64,000 bases of DNA from assembly GCF_018449725.1 (NCBI RefSeq), contig NZ_JAAVVC010000007.1, positions 248,001 to 312,000 of the forward strand, read 5' to 3'. Source of the DNA: Pseudomonas sp. dw_612 (GTDB lineage: Bacteria; Pseudomonadota; Gammaproteobacteria; Pseudomonadales; Pseudomonadaceae). Below are positions 1 to 11,153 of the stretch, one piece after another. The translations under genes and the position numbers were made by a program. The notes below the pieces were generated by a model that was given only the letters and a program-made list of their open reading frames with translations, did not search any database and was not told where the DNA came from. How positions within the stretch are numbered: the first letter of the stretch is position 1; each line of letters starts with the position of its first letter.

Positions 1-1
1 C

Positions 2-712
2 TCGGTCGAAGGCGTGGCTGACAGCCCTTACATCGAGGGCCTGGCCAATCACCAAGTGGAACTGCACTCGCCGAAAACCGGCATCAGCGTGTTGTGGCTG
101 CGCTCGGTGGGGCACAGCCACAACGCCTTTGTCATGGAATCGCTGATCGACGAACTGGCGGATGCGGCCGGCAAGGACCCGGTGGAATACCGACGAACCT
201 TGCTCAAGGAGCATCCGCGGCATCTCGGCGTGCTGAACCTGGCGGTGGAGAAAGCCAACTGGAATGCGCCGCTGCCGGACGGCCATGCCTTGGGTGTGGC
301 GGTGCATGAATCGTTCGGCAGCTACGTCGCCCATGTCGCCGAAGTGTCCGAGGACAACCTGAAGATCCGCGTGCACCGGGTGGTGTGCGCGGTGGATTGC
401 GGTATCGCGGTCAACCCGCAGAGCATCGCGGCGCAGATGGAATCCTGTGTCACCTTCGGCCTCGGCTTCGCCTTGCGCAGCAAACTGACGCTCAAGGACG
501 GCCAGGTGGAGCAGTCCAATTACCACGACTATCAGGTGCTGCGACTCAACGAAATGCCGGTGGTGGAGGTGCACATCGTGCCCAGCACCGACAAACCCGG
601 CGGCATCGGCGAGGCCGGTGTGCCGCCGGTTGCGCCGGCGGTGGCCAACGCGGTGTTCGCCCTGACCGGCCAGCGCCTGCGGGAACTGCCGTTGCTACTG
701 TCGGGAGTGTGA
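2..712 (+). CDS. Molybdopterin-binding subunit of an aldehyde/isoquinoline-type dehydrogenase, C-terminal part
   Basis: The frame is already open at the first bases, so this is the last 236 residues of a longer gene. It matches the C-terminal molybdenum-cofactor domain of the xanthine dehydrogenase family, large-subunit type (isoquinoline 1-oxidoreductase beta / aldehyde dehydrogenase). The motif GGIGEAGVPPVAPA near the C-terminus carries the Glu that acts as catalytic base at the Mo centre in this family. The stop is followed after one base by a c-type cytochrome gene, the usual electron acceptor partner of the periplasmic members. The substrate cannot be told from this fragment; the domain assignment is firm. 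Confidence 0.88.
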   Translation, partial: SVEGVADSPYIEGLANHQVELHSPKTGISVLWLRSVGHSHNAFVMESLIDELADAAGKDPVEYRRTLLKEHPRHLGVLNLAVEKANWNAPLPDGHALGVAVHESFGSYVAHVAEVSEDNLKIRVHRVVCAVDCGIAVNPQSIAAQMESCVTFGLGFALRSKLTLKDGQVEQSNYHDYQVLRLNEMPVVEVHIVPSTDKPGGIGEAGVPPVAPAVANAVFALTGQRLRELPLLLSGV

Positions 713-713
713 G

Positions 714-1295
714 ATGAGACGACATTTGATACTCGGCGCCGTGGTGTTGGTCGGTCTGACAGGCTACGCCTCGGACTTGTTCGCAGCGGACAATCAAGCC
801 GCGCTGCAAGCCTTCGGTACGGTGCAGAAAGTCTTCCAGAGCCCGCGCTGCCAGAACTGCCACATCCCCGGCGATTCACCCTTGCAATTCGATGCCGGCA
901 TCCCGCATGCGATGAACGTAGTGCGCGGCATGGACGGCAAGGGCGCCGCCGGTTTGCCCTGCGCCACCTGCCACGCCGAAAACAACCCGCCGGCCAGCTA
1001 CGGCCCCCATGCACCACCGGGGGCGCCACACTGGAGCCTGCCGCCCGCCGCGCACAAAATGGCCTGGATCGGCCTGCCGGCGGACAAACTCTGCGCAATG
1101 ATCAAGGATCGTTCCAGCAACGGCGACCGGGATTTTGCCGCGCTGATCAAGCATGTCAGCGACGACAAACTGGTGCTCTGGGGCTGGAATCCGGGCGGCA
1201 ATCGGGCGCCGGTGCCGGTGCCGCATGACATCTTTGTCACGCAATTCAAGCTCTGGGCGGACGCCGGAGGCCCGTGCCCGGTGGCAGGCATCTGA
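714..1295 (+). CDS. Periplasmic c-type cytochrome, partner of the molybdenum hydroxylase
   Basis: A 193-residue protein with an N-terminal signal peptide ending near Ala24 (LFAAD) and two CxxCH haem-binding motifs, CQNCH at 46-50 and CATCH at 83-87. The product should be exported, receive two covalent haems and accept electrons from the molybdenum enzyme encoded immediately upstream (one base between the genes, so translationally coupled). The second half has no further haem motif and contains conserved-looking Trp/His residues whose role I cannot name. The cytochrome assignment is secure; the electron-transfer partnership is inferred from the tight linkage. Confidence 0.85.
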   Translation: MRRHLILGAVVLVGLTGYASDLFAADNQAALQAFGTVQKVFQSPRCQNCHIPGDSPLQFDAGIPHAMNVVRGMDGKGAAGLPCATCHAENNPPASYGPHAPPGAPHWSLPPAAHKMAWIGLPADKLCAMIKDRSSNGDRDFAALIKHVSDDKLVLWGWNPGGNRAPVPVPHDIFVTQFKLWADAGGPCPVAGI

Positions 1296-1369
1296 CCAAC
1301 GGCGGGTTAAAAAGGAGTCAAACCGGATATGTGCGGCTCTAACGTACATATCCATCGCAGGAGTGACAC

Positions 1370-1978
1370 ATGCTGCTTCCAGGCAAACCGATCAAACCGG
1401 GCACTTGCGCAGACCCTTTGCACGGTCCGGACACTGCACTGCAGGAGCGCGAATTGCTGCGCGACCTGGCGCGCCAGGCCGAGCAGGAACTGACGGCGGT
1501 GCAGGTGGCGAGCATGGACGAATTGACGCTGCTGCCCAATCGCCATGGCTTTGATGCCCTGGCTCAACGCGGGCTCGACGCTTGTTTGCAGTTGGGCAAA
1601 CCGGCGACCTTGCTGTTTTTCGACCTCGATAACTTCAAGCATATCAACTACCTGTACGGCCGTGCTGAAGGCGACGACGCCTTGAAAACCTTCGCCGACG
1701 TGCTGCGGATCGCTTTTCGCGAAAGCGATGTGATCGGGCGCATGGGCAGCGACGAGTTCGCGGCCCTGCTGACTGGCGCCAACGCCGTGGAAATCCCGGC
1801 GATCCGGGCGCGGCTCGAAGAGATGCTCGACGAGCGCAACGCCACGGTGCATCGCGGTTATGACATTCGCTTCAGTGTCGGCCAGATCGAGTTTCATCCG
1901 GCGCTGCACCAGAACGCCGAAGGGCTAGTGGCCGCGATCGGTGAGCAACTCAGCGGCCACCCGTTCGGCCACTCGTAA
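1370..1978 (+). CDS. GGDEF-domain protein (diguanylate cyclase-like), shortened at the C-terminus
   Basis: 202 residues, without membrane segments. The N-terminal 45 residues form a likely helical linker, then a GGDEF domain begins with the typical DELTLLPNR (50-58) and FDLDNFK (84-90) motifs. The active-site signature is GSDEF (126-130), a Gly-to-Ser change, with an RxxD inhibitory-site motif (RESD, 117-120) at the proper five-residue distance. The usual C-terminal ADxAMYxAK helix is absent: the protein ends 'GHPFGHS' and its last 54 bases overlap the convergent amidase gene. Activity in making cyclic di-GMP is therefore uncertain. The start has a good ribosome-binding site (CAGGAG) before ATG. 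Confidence 0.8.
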   Translation: MLLPGKPIKPGTCADPLHGPDTALQERELLRDLARQAEQELTAVQVASMDELTLLPNRHGFDALAQRGLDACLQLGKPATLLFFDLDNFKHINYLYGRAEGDDALKTFADVLRIAFRESDVIGRMGSDEFAALLTGANAVEIPAIRARLEEMLDERNATVHRGYDIRFSVGQIEFHPALHQNAEGLVAAIGEQLSGHPFGHS

Positions 1979-3211
1979 CAGCGAGCCGTCGTTCCTGAAC
2001 CGGCCAATCACCTGCAATCCAATCGGCAACAGCCCTTCGGCGCGTGGCAGCGGGAGATTGACCTGCGGCCAGCCGAACGCGCCCCAGAACTTGATGTAGT
2101 CCGATGGGCCGGTGTTTTCGGCACTGTCCACAAACAGCGGCGCGACGGACCCACAGCACGGGCCGAGCATCGCGTCGAAGGGCTGGCAAATCTCATTCAG
2201 GATCGGTGCAAGGGCCGTCAGCCGGGCCTTGGCGGCGGATTCCTGTTCCCATGTGGTGGCGGCTGCGCGGTCGAACATGGCCAATATCGAAGGACTTAAC
2301 AGCGCCCGATGTGCCTGAAACTCCTTTGCCAGCGAGCGGGCGCCTTCGCAATCGTTGATCAACAGGTGATCGTCGAATACCCCGGCGAATGCCTCCGGCA
2401 GCTGTATCTCGCTGACCTGATGACCGGCACCGCGCAAGTGTTCAACGGCTTCTTCCAGCGCGTTGGCCACGTCGGGGGCGACTTGATCCCAGCGCGCGGT
2501 GCGATAGAAGCCCAGGCGCAGGGGGCGTTGTTCGATCTCCGGCACTTTGAATCCTGGGATCAGCACCCGCGCCATGAGATTCAGATCCCGCACCGAGCGA
2601 CCGTACCAGCCCACGGTGTCGAAGCTCGGCGCCAGCGGTTTTACCCCTTCCAGTGACACCAGCCCAAACGACGGCTTGAACGCGAACAGGCCGCAATAGG
2701 ACGCCGGTTTCAGCAGTGAACCGGCGGTCTGCGTGCCCAGCGCCACCGCAAAGAAATCCGCCGCCATCCCGGCCGCCGAACCGGCGCTGGAACTGCCCGG
2801 TGTGCGCTCCAGATCATGGGGGTTGCGGGTCGGGCCGGTGCGCATGTAGGCAAATTCAGTGGTGTGAGTCTTGCCCATGATCAGCGCGCCGGCCTGGCGC
2901 AGCAGGGTCACCACGTGAGCGTCCCGGGACGGTTGATGGTCGGTGTAGATCGGCGAAAAGAACTGCGTGGGATGGTCGGCGCTGTCGAGGATATCCTTGA
3001 GGCCCACCGGCACGCCCGCCAACAGACCGTGGCCTTCGTTCAATGCGGCTTGCAGGCGCACCTGACGCGGTTTGAATGAAGCGAAGGCGTGGATATCCGG
3101 TTCAAGCGTTTCAATATGTTCAAGAAAGGCATCGGCAATGGCCGCGACCGTGGTCTCGCCAGCGCGCACCGACTCGCTGAGGGCGGTGGCGTCCAGGGCA
3201 GGGCGACTCAT
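1925..3211 (-). CDS. Amidase signature family hydrolase
   Basis: 428 residues with the amidase-signature catalytic triad visible: Lys72 in PVGLKDI, the cis-Ser in the Ser-rich [10 protein letters not shown] segment (141-142), and the nucleophile Ser165 in [12 protein letters not shown]. Such enzymes hydrolyse amides to carboxylates and ammonia; the specific substrate is not evident. GatA is unlikely because no gatB or gatC is adjacent. The gene begins inside the stop of the upstream VOC gene (ATGA overlap), so the two are translated together, and a LysR regulator is divergent from the pair. Its 3' end overlaps the GGDEF gene on the other strand. Confidence 0.85.
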   Translation of the reverse strand: MSRPALDATALSESVRAGETTVAAIADAFLEHIETLEPDIHAFASFKPRQVRLQAALNEGHGLLAGVPVGLKDILDSADHPTQFFSPIYTDHQPSRDAHVVTLLRQAGALIMGKTHTTEFAYMRTGPTRNPHDLERTPGSSSAGSAAGMAADFFAVALGTQTAGSLLKPASYCGLFAFKPSFGLVSLEGVKPLAPSFDTVGWYGRSVRDLNLMARVLIPGFKVPEIEQRPLRLGFYRTARWDQVAPDVANALEEAVEHLRGAGHQVSEIQLPEAFAGVFDDHLLINDCEGARSLAKEFQAHRALLSPSILAMFDRAAATTWEQESAAKARLTALAPILNEICQPFDAMLGPCCGSVAPLFVDSAENTGPSDYIKFWGAFGWPQVNLPLPRAEGLLPIGLQVIGRFRNDGSLLRVAERVAAELLTDRGH

Positions 3212-3633
3212 TTGGCGAACAACTGGCTGATGTCCTTGAACGCTTTGAATTCTAGGGCATTGCCGCAGGGGTCGAAGAGAAACATCGTCGCCTGCTCACC
3301 CACCAAACCCTGAAAACGGATGCCCGGCTCGATCACGAATTGCGTGCCGAGGGATTGCAGCCGTTCGGCCAGGGCTTCCCATTCCTCCATGCCCAACACC
3401 ACGCCGAAATGCGGTACGGGTACGTTGTGCCCGTCCACGGCGTTGGTGTGGGCGGCTTCTTGCGAGGCGTTTTTCGGCGCCAGGTGAATCACCAGTTGAT
3501 GGCCGAAAAAGTTGAAATCCACCCAGTGATCACTGGAACGGCCTTCCTCGAGGCCGAACACTTCGCCATAAAAGCTGCGCGCGGCCGCCAGGTCATATAC
3601 CGGAATCGCCAGGTGGAAAGGGGAGAGCTGCAT
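3208..3633 (-). CDS. VOC (glyoxalase/bleomycin resistance) family protein
   Basis: 141 residues with the paired beta-alpha-beta-beta-beta modules of the vicinal-oxygen-chelate superfamily: the opening [17 protein letters not shown] is typical, and metal-ligand candidates are His7, His50/His75 in the middle strands and Glu near the end in [10 protein letters not shown]. It is probably a small metal-dependent dioxygenase, lyase or isomerase acting with the downstream amidase, which it overlaps by four bases. The function beyond the fold is not assignable from sequence. The intergenic region to the divergent LysR gene carries a palindromic LysR-type site, suggesting substrate-inducible control. 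Confidence 0.8.
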   Translation of the reverse strand: MQLSPFHLAIPVYDLAAARSFYGEVFGLEEGRSSDHWVDFNFFGHQLVIHLAPKNASQEAAHTNAVDGHNVPVPHFGVVLGMEEWEALAERLQSLGTQFVIEPGIRFQGLVGEQATMFLFDPCGNALEFKAFKDISQLFAK

Positions 3634-3698
3634 CGGTAGATCCTCAACGGTCGGAAGGTACAGCTGAGTTTAGTCCTGTGCTTTTTGATTAAAAGACG

Positions 3699-3725
3699 AT
3701 AATTTTTGCGTCGAGCTCAAATTAT
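3699..3725. promoter_or_regulatory. Candidate LysR-type operator between VOC/amidase and lysR
   Basis: ATAATTT and AAATTAT form perfect 7-bp inverted arms separated by 13 bp, containing a T-N11-A pattern as in LysR-family boxes. It lies in the 112-bp divergent interval between the VOC gene and the LysR gene, where such regulators normally bind. Confidence 0.5.
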
Positions 3726-3745
3726 TTCGATCAATGGTGGCGGTA

Positions 3746-4609
3746 ATGCTGCGGGAATTGAAAACCTTTATCGCCGTGACCCGTTACGGCACGTTCGCGG
3801 CGGCCGGCATGCACATCGGCCTGACACAATCGGCGGTCAGTGCGCAGATTCGCAATCTGGAACAGGCCTTGGGCATTCGCCTGTTCGATCGCACCGGACG
3901 CCAGGCGCTGCTTAACGCGGCGGGACAGCGCGCCTTGCCAATGGCCCGGGAGATGCTGGAAACCTTTGCGCGAATGGCGGTCAGCGATGACGTCAGCGAG
4001 TATCGCGGCGAACTGAAGATTGGCGCGGTGGCCACGGTGCAGACCGGTTTGTTGCCTCAGGCGTTGTTGCGATTGAGGCAGCAAGCGCCGTTGCTCGAGC
4101 CGAAACTGGTGCCGGGGGTATCGCTGAATCTGCTGAGTCAGGTGGACACCGGCGAAGTGGATCTGGCGATCCTGATCAAGCCGCCGTTTGAACTGCCCAA
4201 GGAATTGTCGGCGCAGGTCATTCGCCAGGAGCCATTTGTGCTGATCGTGCCTGCCGACTTTGAAGGGGATGATCCGTTACAGATACTCGCCGAGCATCCC
4301 CACGTGCGCTACGACCGTAATTCGTTTGGCGGACGTTTGGTGACGCGATTCCTGCGGGAACAGCAGATTGACGCGCGGGTGGCGCTGGAGCTGGATGAAC
4401 TGGAGGCCATCGTGAAAATGGTCGAGTGCGGGTTGGGCGTGTCATTGCTGCCGGAGGCGGGGTTGTGGGTTGAGCATGGGGCGAAGGTGAGGGTGATCCC
4501 GTTGGGGGAATTGACGTTCTATCGCGAGATTGTGTTGCTGCAGCGCTATAGCCAGCGGACACAGCCGATTCAGCAGCTCTTTGCGCGGTGCCTCACACAC
4601 ACCACCTAA
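3746..4609 (+). CDS. LysR-family transcriptional regulator
   Basis: 287 residues from the ATG at 3746; an in-frame ATG lies 12 bases earlier, but MLRELKTFIAV is the normal beginning of the family. The N-terminal winged helix-turn-helix (about residues 2-60, with GLTQSAVSAQIRNLEQALGIRLFDRTGR) is followed by the two-lobed periplasmic-binding-protein-like effector domain. It is divergent from the VOC/amidase pair and very likely regulates them. The C-terminal part is GC-skewed but intact. The ligand is unknown. Confidence 0.9.
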   Translation: MLRELKTFIAVTRYGTFAAAGMHIGLTQSAVSAQIRNLEQALGIRLFDRTGRQALLNAAGQRALPMAREMLETFARMAVSDDVSEYRGELKIGAVATVQTGLLPQALLRLRQQAPLLEPKLVPGVSLNLLSQVDTGEVDLAILIKPPFELPKELSAQVIRQEPFVLIVPADFEGDDPLQILAEHPHVRYDRNSFGGRLVTRFLREQQIDARVALELDELEAIVKMVECGLGVSLLPEAGLWVEHGAKVRVIPLGELTFYREIVLLQRYSQRTQPIQQLFARCLTHTT

Positions 4610-4614
4610 CCCCC

Positions 4615-4704
4615 TGTGGGAGCGGGCTTGCTCGCGAATGCGGTCTTCCAGCCACCAGATATGTCGCCTGACACACCGCTTTCGCGAGCAAGCCCGCTCC
4701 CACA
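4615..4704. repeat. REPIN (inverted REP pair)
   Basis: Two inverted copies of the Pseudomonas REP core: TGTGGGAGCGGGCTTGCTCG at the left end and its reverse complement at the right end, about 45 bp apart. This is the common mobile palindromic element class of fluorescent pseudomonads, mobilised in trans by RAYT transposases. No RAYT gene is present in the window. Confidence 0.9.
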
Positions 4705-4736
4705 GTGGACCGCGTACAGTCTTGAATCCCAGGCAT

Positions 4737-4768
4737 AAAAAAACCCGCCAGACTCGGCGGGTTTTTTT
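4737..4768 (-). terminator. Rho-independent terminator of fabI (symmetrical, may serve lysR as well)
   Basis: A 6-bp GC stem CCCGCC / GGCGGG with a 6-nt loop, flanked by seven A on one side and seven T on the other. It therefore can end transcription in both directions. It lies 17 bases beyond the fabI stop. Confidence 0.85.
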
Positions 4769-4784
4769 ATGCGCTAACCGAAAA

Positions 4785-5579
4785 TCACTCTTCGATATTG
4801 CCCATTGCAGTGGTGTTGAAACCACCGTCTACGTACATGATTTCGCCGCTGATGCCGGACGCCAGGTCCGAGCACAGGAAGGCGCCGGCGTTGCCGACTT
4901 CGTCGATGGTGACGTTACGACGCAGCGGGGTTTGCGCTTCGTTGGCGGCCAGCATTTTGCGGAAGTTCTTGATACCGGAAGCGGCGAGGGTGCGGATCGG
5001 GCCAGCCGATACGGCGTTGACGCGGGTGCCTTCCGGGCCCAGGGAGCCGGCCAGGTAACGCACGCCTGCTTCCAGGGAAGCCTTGGCCATGCCCATCACG
5101 TTGTAGTTCGGCATGGTGCGCTCGGCGCCCAGGTACGACAGGGTCAGCAGGCTGCCATTGCGGCCTTTCATCATTTCGCGGCCAGCCTTGGCCAAGGCCA
5201 CGAAGCTGTAGGCGCTGATGTCGTGAGCGATGCGGAAACCTTCACGGGTGGTGGCTTCGGTGAAGTCGCCGTCCAGTTGGTCGCCCGGGGCGAAGCCGAC
5301 GGAGTGAACGATCACGTCCAGACCATCCCACTTCTTGCTCAGTTCTTCGAAGACCTTGGCGATTTCTTCATCGCTGGCCACATCGCACGGGAAGCACAGC
5401 TCAGGGCTCGAGCCCCAGCCTTGTGCGAATTCTTCGACACGACCTTTCAGTTTGTCGTTCTGATAAGTGAAGGCAAGCTCAGCGCCCTCGCGATGCATGG
5501 CGGCGGCGATGCCGGATGCGATGGACAGCTTGCTGGCGACACCGACGATCAGTACGCGCTTACCGGCGAGAAAACCCAT
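4785..5579 (-). CDS. fabI: Enoyl-[acyl-carrier-protein] reductase [NADH] FabI
   Basis: 264 residues, the normal length. It catalyses the last reduction of the fatty-acid elongation cycle in the cytoplasm. The FabI-type SDR signature is present: a glycine-rich N-terminal nucleotide site ([14 protein letters not shown], 12-25), Tyr149, Tyr159 and Lys166 in the Y-x6-K catalytic arrangement, and the FabI-typical [13 protein letters not shown]. Tyr149, Tyr159 and Lys166 correspond to Tyr146, Tyr156 and Lys163 of E. coli FabI. A strong ribosome-binding site (GAGAGGAG) precedes the start. The gene follows yejF by 21 bp on the same strand, so it could be partly read through from the yej operon; its own promoter would have to lie inside yejF. 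Confidence 0.96.
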   Translation of the reverse strand: MGFLAGKRVLIVGVASKLSIASGIAAAMHREGAELAFTYQNDKLKGRVEEFAQGWGSSPELCFPCDVASDEEIAKVFEELSKKWDGLDVIVHSVGFAPGDQLDGDFTEATTREGFRIAHDISAYSFVALAKAGREMMKGRNGSLLTLSYLGAERTMPNYNVMGMAKASLEAGVRYLAGSLGPEGTRVNAVSAGPIRTLAASGIKNFRKMLAANEAQTPLRRNVTIDEVGNAGAFLCSDLASGISGEIMYVDGGFNTTAMGNIEE

Positions 5580-5600
5580 GTGTTGCTCCTCTCTTTCAGG

Positions 5601-7211
<1,611 letters not shown>

Positions 7212-7212
7212 T

Positions 7213-8232
7213 TCACTTCCTCGGGTCGAAGGCATCGCGAGCGGACTCGCCGATAAACACCAGCAAACTCAACATCAGCGCCAGCACGGCAAACGCGCTC
7301 ATGCCCAGCCACGGCGCTTGCAGGTTGGATTTGCCCTGAGCCACCAGCTCACCCAGAGACGGGCTGCCCGCCGGCAGACCAAACCCGAGGAAATCCAGGG
7401 CGGTCAGGGTGCCGATGGCGCCGGTCAGGATGAACGGCATAAAGGTCATGGTCGAGACCATGGCGTTGGGCAAAATGTGGCGGAACATGATCGCGCCATT
7501 CTGCATCCCCAGCGCCCGGGCCGCGCGTACGTATTCGAGGTTACGCCCGCGCAGGAACTCGGCGCGCACCACGTCCACCAGGCTCATCCACGAGAACAGC
7601 AGCATGATCCCCAGCAGCCACCAGAAGTTCGGCTGCACGAAACTGGCGAGAATGATCAGCAGATACAACACTGGCAACCCGGACCATATCTCCAGGAAAC
7701 GCTGCCCGGCCAGATCGACCCAGCCGCCATAGAAGCCCTGCAACGCCCCGGCAATCACGCCGATGATCGAGCTGAGAATGGTCAGCGTCAGGGCAAACAA
7801 CACCGAAATCCGGAAGCCGTAGATGACCCGGGCCAGCACGTCACGGCCCTGATCGTCGGTGCCCAACAGATTGTCCGCCGAGGGAGGCGCCGGGGCCGGG
7901 ACCTTCAGGTCGTAGTTGATGCTCTGGTAGCTGTAGGGAATTGGCGCCCACAGAATCCAGGCGTCCTTGGCTTTGAGCAGTTCGCGGATGTACGGGCTCT
8001 TGTAGTTGGCTTCCAGCGGAAATTCGCCGCCGAAGGTGGTTTCCGGGTAGCGCTTGAGCGCCGGGAAATACCAACCGTTGTCGTAGTGCACTACCAGCGG
8101 TTTGTCGTTGGCGATCAGTTCGGCGCCGAGGCTGGCGCCAAACAGGATCAAAAACAGCCACAGCGACCACCAGCCACGCTTGTTGGCCTTGAACAGTTCG
8201 AAGCGGCGGCGATTGAGGGGGGACAGGCTCAT
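7213..8232 (-). CDS. yejE: Peptide ABC transporter permease YejE
   Basis: 339 residues. It starts with a cytoplasmic segment and one transmembrane helix (WWSLWLFLILFGASLGAEL), then a large periplasmic loop with the phrase LLGTDDQGRDVLARVIYG typical of DppC/OppC-class permeases, then five membrane helices with the binding-protein-dependent transport EAA-loop region (RAARALGMQNGAIMFRHILPNA). It forms the channel together with YejB, which is encoded one base upstream, and couples to YejF, one base downstream. Confidence 0.93.
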   Translation of the reverse strand: MSLSPLNRRRFELFKANKRGWWSLWLFLILFGASLGAELIANDKPLVVHYDNGWYFPALKRYPETTFGGEFPLEANYKSPYIRELLKAKDAWILWAPIPYSYQSINYDLKVPAPAPPSADNLLGTDDQGRDVLARVIYGFRISVLFALTLTILSSIIGVIAGALQGFYGGWVDLAGQRFLEIWSGLPVLYLLIILASFVQPNFWWLLGIMLLFSWMSLVDVVRAEFLRGRNLEYVRAARALGMQNGAIMFRHILPNAMVSTMTFMPFILTGAIGTLTALDFLGFGLPAGSPSLGELVAQGKSNLQAPWLGMSAFAVLALMLSLLVFIGESARDAFDPRK

Positions 8233-8233
8233 C

Positions 8234-9307
8234 TCAATGCTCCCGGTGTTCGAAGTCGATGCGCGGATCGACCAGGGTGTAGGTGAGGTCGCCGATCAGT
8301 TTCACCACCAGCCCCAATAACGTGAAGATAAACAGCGTGCCGAACACCACCGGGTAATCACGGTTAATCGCCGCTTCAAAACTCATCAGGCCCAATCCGT
8401 CGAGGGAGAAAATCACTTCCACCAGCAGCGAGCCGGTAAAGAAGATCCCGATAAACGCCGACGGGAACCCGGCGATCACCAGCAGCATGGCGTTGCGGAA
8501 CACATGGCCGTAGAGCACGCGGTGATTGGTCAGGCCCTTGGCTTTGGCGGTGACCACGTACTGTTTGTTGATTTCATCGAGGAAGCTGTTTTTGGTCAGC
8601 AGGGTCATGGTCGCGAAGTTGCCGATCACCAGCGCCGTCACCGGCAAGGCCAGGTGCCAGAAGTAATCGAGGACTTTACCGCCCATGCTCAGCTCGGCGA
8701 AGTTGTTCGAGGTCAGGCCCCGTAGCGGGAACCAGTCGAAATAGCTGCCGCCGGCAAACAGCACGATCAGCAGGATGGCGAACAGGAACGCCGGGATCGC
8801 GTAGCCGACGATGATCAGCGAACTGGTCCAGACGTCGAAGTGACTGCCGTGCCGCGTGGCCTTGGCGATCCCCAGCGGGATCGACACCAGGTACATGATC
8901 AGCGTGCTCCACAGCCCGAGGGAGATCGACACCGGCATCTTTTCCTTGATCAGGTCGATGACCTTGGCGTCGCGGAAAAAGCTGTCGCCGAAATCCAGGG
9001 TCGCGTAGTTCTTGACCATGATCCACAAGCGTTCCGGCGCCGATTTATCGAAGCCGTACATGTGCTCGATTTCCTTGACCAGCGCCGGGTCCAGGCCCTG
9101 GGCACCGCGATACGCCGAGCCGGCCACCGACACTTCGGCACCGCCGCCGGCAATGCGGCTGGTGGCGCCTTCGAAGCCTTCGAGCTTGGCGATCATCTGT
9201 TCCACCGGGCCACCGGGGGCGGCCTGGATGATCACGAAGTTGATCAGCAAGATGCCGAACAAGGTCGGGATGATCAGCAGCAGTCGCCGAAAAATATACG
9301 CCAGCAT
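8234..9307 (-). CDS. yejB: Peptide ABC transporter permease YejB
   Basis: 357 residues, DppB/OppB-class inner-membrane permease. The first helix ([19 protein letters not shown]) is followed by a roughly 110-residue periplasmic loop and then about five helices with the EAA-like cytoplasmic loop [24 protein letters not shown]. The long extra periplasmic loop after helix 1 is characteristic of YejB compared with DppB. It lies between the substrate-binding protein genes and yejE with only 1-4 base gaps, so it belongs to one transcription unit. Confidence 0.93.
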   Translation of the reverse strand: MLAYIFRRLLLIIPTLFGILLINFVIIQAAPGGPVEQMIAKLEGFEGATSRIAGGGAEVSVAGSAYRGAQGLDPALVKEIEHMYGFDKSAPERLWIMVKNYATLDFGDSFFRDAKVIDLIKEKMPVSISLGLWSTLIMYLVSIPLGIAKATRHGSHFDVWTSSLIIVGYAIPAFLFAILLIVLFAGGSYFDWFPLRGLTSNNFAELSMGGKVLDYFWHLALPVTALVIGNFATMTLLTKNSFLDEINKQYVVTAKAKGLTNHRVLYGHVFRNAMLLVIAGFPSAFIGIFFTGSLLVEVIFSLDGLGLMSFEAAINRDYPVVFGTLFIFTLLGLVVKLIGDLTYTLVDPRIDFEHREH

Positions 9308-9311
9308 CTGA

Positions 9312-11153
9312 TTACTCCGTGCCCACAGGGTCGGCTTGCAGTTTGGTTTCGACTTCTACCGCCGGTTTCGCGTCAGGCTTGATCCACCAGGTGGCAATGC
9401 CGACGTCGTACTTGGGTGAAATTTTTGGATGGCCGATGTGGTTCCAATACGCCACGCGCCAGGTCTTGATGTGCCAGTTGGGGATCACGTAATAGCCCCA
9501 TTGCAGCACGCGGTCCAGCGCCCGGGCGTGGGCCACCAGGCTTTTGCGCGATTCGGCGTTGATCAGGCCTTCGACCAATTGGTCCACCACCGGGTCTTTC
9601 AGGCCCATGGAGTTGCGACTGCCGGGTTTGTCGGCGGCGGCGGACATCCAGAACTCGCGCTGTTCGTTGCCCGGCGAGTTGGACTGCGGGAAGCTGCCGA
9701 CGATCATGTCGAAGTCCCGGGAGCGCACGCGGTTGATGTACTGCGAAACGTCGACCCGGCGAATCACCAGGTCGATCCCGAGGTCGCTGAGGTTGCGCTT
9801 GAACGGCAGCAGCACCCGTTCGAATTCGGTTTGGGCCAGCAGGAACTCGATGGTCACCGGTTTGCCGGTGGCGTCGACCATTTTGTCGTCGACGATCTTC
9901 CAGCCAGCCTCTTGCAACAGTTGATAGGCCTTGCGTTGCTGGGTGCGGATCATGCCGCTGGCGTCGGTCGTCGGGTTCTGGAACGCCTCGCTGAACACCT
10001 GGGCCGGGAGCTGGCTGCGGAACGGGTCGAGGATCGCCAGTTGATCGGCGTCCGGCAGGCCGGTGGCGGCCATTTCCGAATTTTCGAAATAACTGCGGGT
10101 ACGCGCATAGGCGCCGTTGAACAGTTGCTTGTTGGTCCACTCGAAGTCCAGCAGCAGCGTCAGGGCCTGGCGCACGCGGATGTCCTGGAACACCGGGCGG
10201 CGCAGGTTGAACACGAAACCTTGCATACCGGTCGGGTTTCCGTTGGGGATCTGTTCCTTGATCAACCGGCCTTCGGTCACCGCCGGGATGTTGTAGGCGT
10301 TGGCCCAGTTCTTCGCGGTCATCTCCAGCCAGTAATCGAACTGCCCGGCCTTGAGCGCTTCCAGGGCCACGGTGTTGTCGCGGTAATAATCAGTGGTCAT
10401 CACGTCGAAGTTGTAGAAACCACGGTTGGCCGGCAGGTCCTTGCCCCAGTAATCCTTGACCCGTTCGTAACGCACCGAGCGTCCGGCCTTCACTTCGCTG
10501 ACCTTGTAAGGGCCGCTGCCCAGCGGGATTTCCAGGTTGCCTTTGTTGAAGTCGCGGGTGGCCCACCAGTGTTTCGGCAGCACCGGCAACTGGCCGAGGA
10601 TCAGCGGCAGTTCGCGGTTGTTGCTGTGCTTGAACTTGAACAACACCGTCAGCGGGTCTTCGGCGACCACGTCGGCGACATCGCTGTAGTAGCCGCGATA
10701 GAGCGGGGCGCCGTCCTTGATCAGGGTCTGGAAGCTGAACACCACGTCTTCGGCGCGCACCGGGTGGCCGTCGTGGAAACGTGCTTCGGGGCGCAGGTAG
10801 AAGCGCACCCAGCTGTTGTCCGGGGCTTTCTCGATCTTGCCGGCGATCAGGCCGTATTCGGTAAACGGTTCATCCAGTCCCTGTTTGGCCAGGGTGTCGT
10901 AAATCATTCCGACGTCATCGGCCGGCACGCCTTTGCTGATGAACGGGTTGAGGCTGTCGAAGCCGCCGAAACCGGCCTGGCGGAAGATCCCGCCCTTGGG
11001 CGCGTCCGGGTTGACGTAGTCGAAGTGCTTGAAGTCGGCCGGGTATTTCGGCGGCTCGTTGTACAGGGTCAAGGCATGTTGCGGGGCGGCGCAGGCCAGC
11101 CCGGCGAACAACAGACCGCTGGCCTGCAGAAGCAGGGCGCGTACGGGTTTCAT
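9312..11153 (-). CDS. yejA: Extracellular solute-binding protein family 5 (YejA-type), copy 2
   Basis: 613 residues from the ATG at 11153, which overlaps the stop of the upstream gene (ATGA). An N-terminal signal peptide ([20 protein letters not shown], cleavage after ACA) directs it to the periplasm. The SBP_bac_5 domain fills the rest: it contains [43 protein letters not shown] and [21 protein letters not shown], which mark the YejA/oligopeptide-binding family. It delivers peptides to YejBEF. It is one of two tandem paralogues; the other is directly upstream. Confidence 0.92.
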   Translation of the reverse strand: MKPVRALLLQASGLLFAGLACAAPQHALTLYNEPPKYPADFKHFDYVNPDAPKGGIFRQAGFGGFDSLNPFISKGVPADDVGMIYDTLAKQGLDEPFTEYGLIAGKIEKAPDNSWVRFYLRPEARFHDGHPVRAEDVVFSFQTLIKDGAPLYRGYYSDVADVVAEDPLTVLFKFKHSNNRELPLILGQLPVLPKHWWATRDFNKGNLEIPLGSGPYKVSEVKAGRSVRYERVKDYWGKDLPANRGFYNFDVMTTDYYRDNTVALEALKAGQFDYWLEMTAKNWANAYNIPAVTEGRLIKEQIPNGNPTGMQGFVFNLRRPVFQDIRVRQALTLLLDFEWTNKQLFNGAYARTRSYFENSEMAATGLPDADQLAILDPFRSQLPAQVFSEAFQNPTTDASGMIRTQQRKAYQLLQEAGWKIVDDKMVDATGKPVTIEFLLAQTEFERVLLPFKRNLSDLGIDLVIRRVDVSQYINRVRSRDFDMIVGSFPQSNSPGNEQREFWMSAAADKPGSRNSMGLKDPVVDQLVEGLINAESRKSLVAHARALDRVLQWGYYVIPNWHIKTWRVAYWNHIGHPKISPKYDVGIATWWIKPDAKPAVEVETKLQADPVGTE

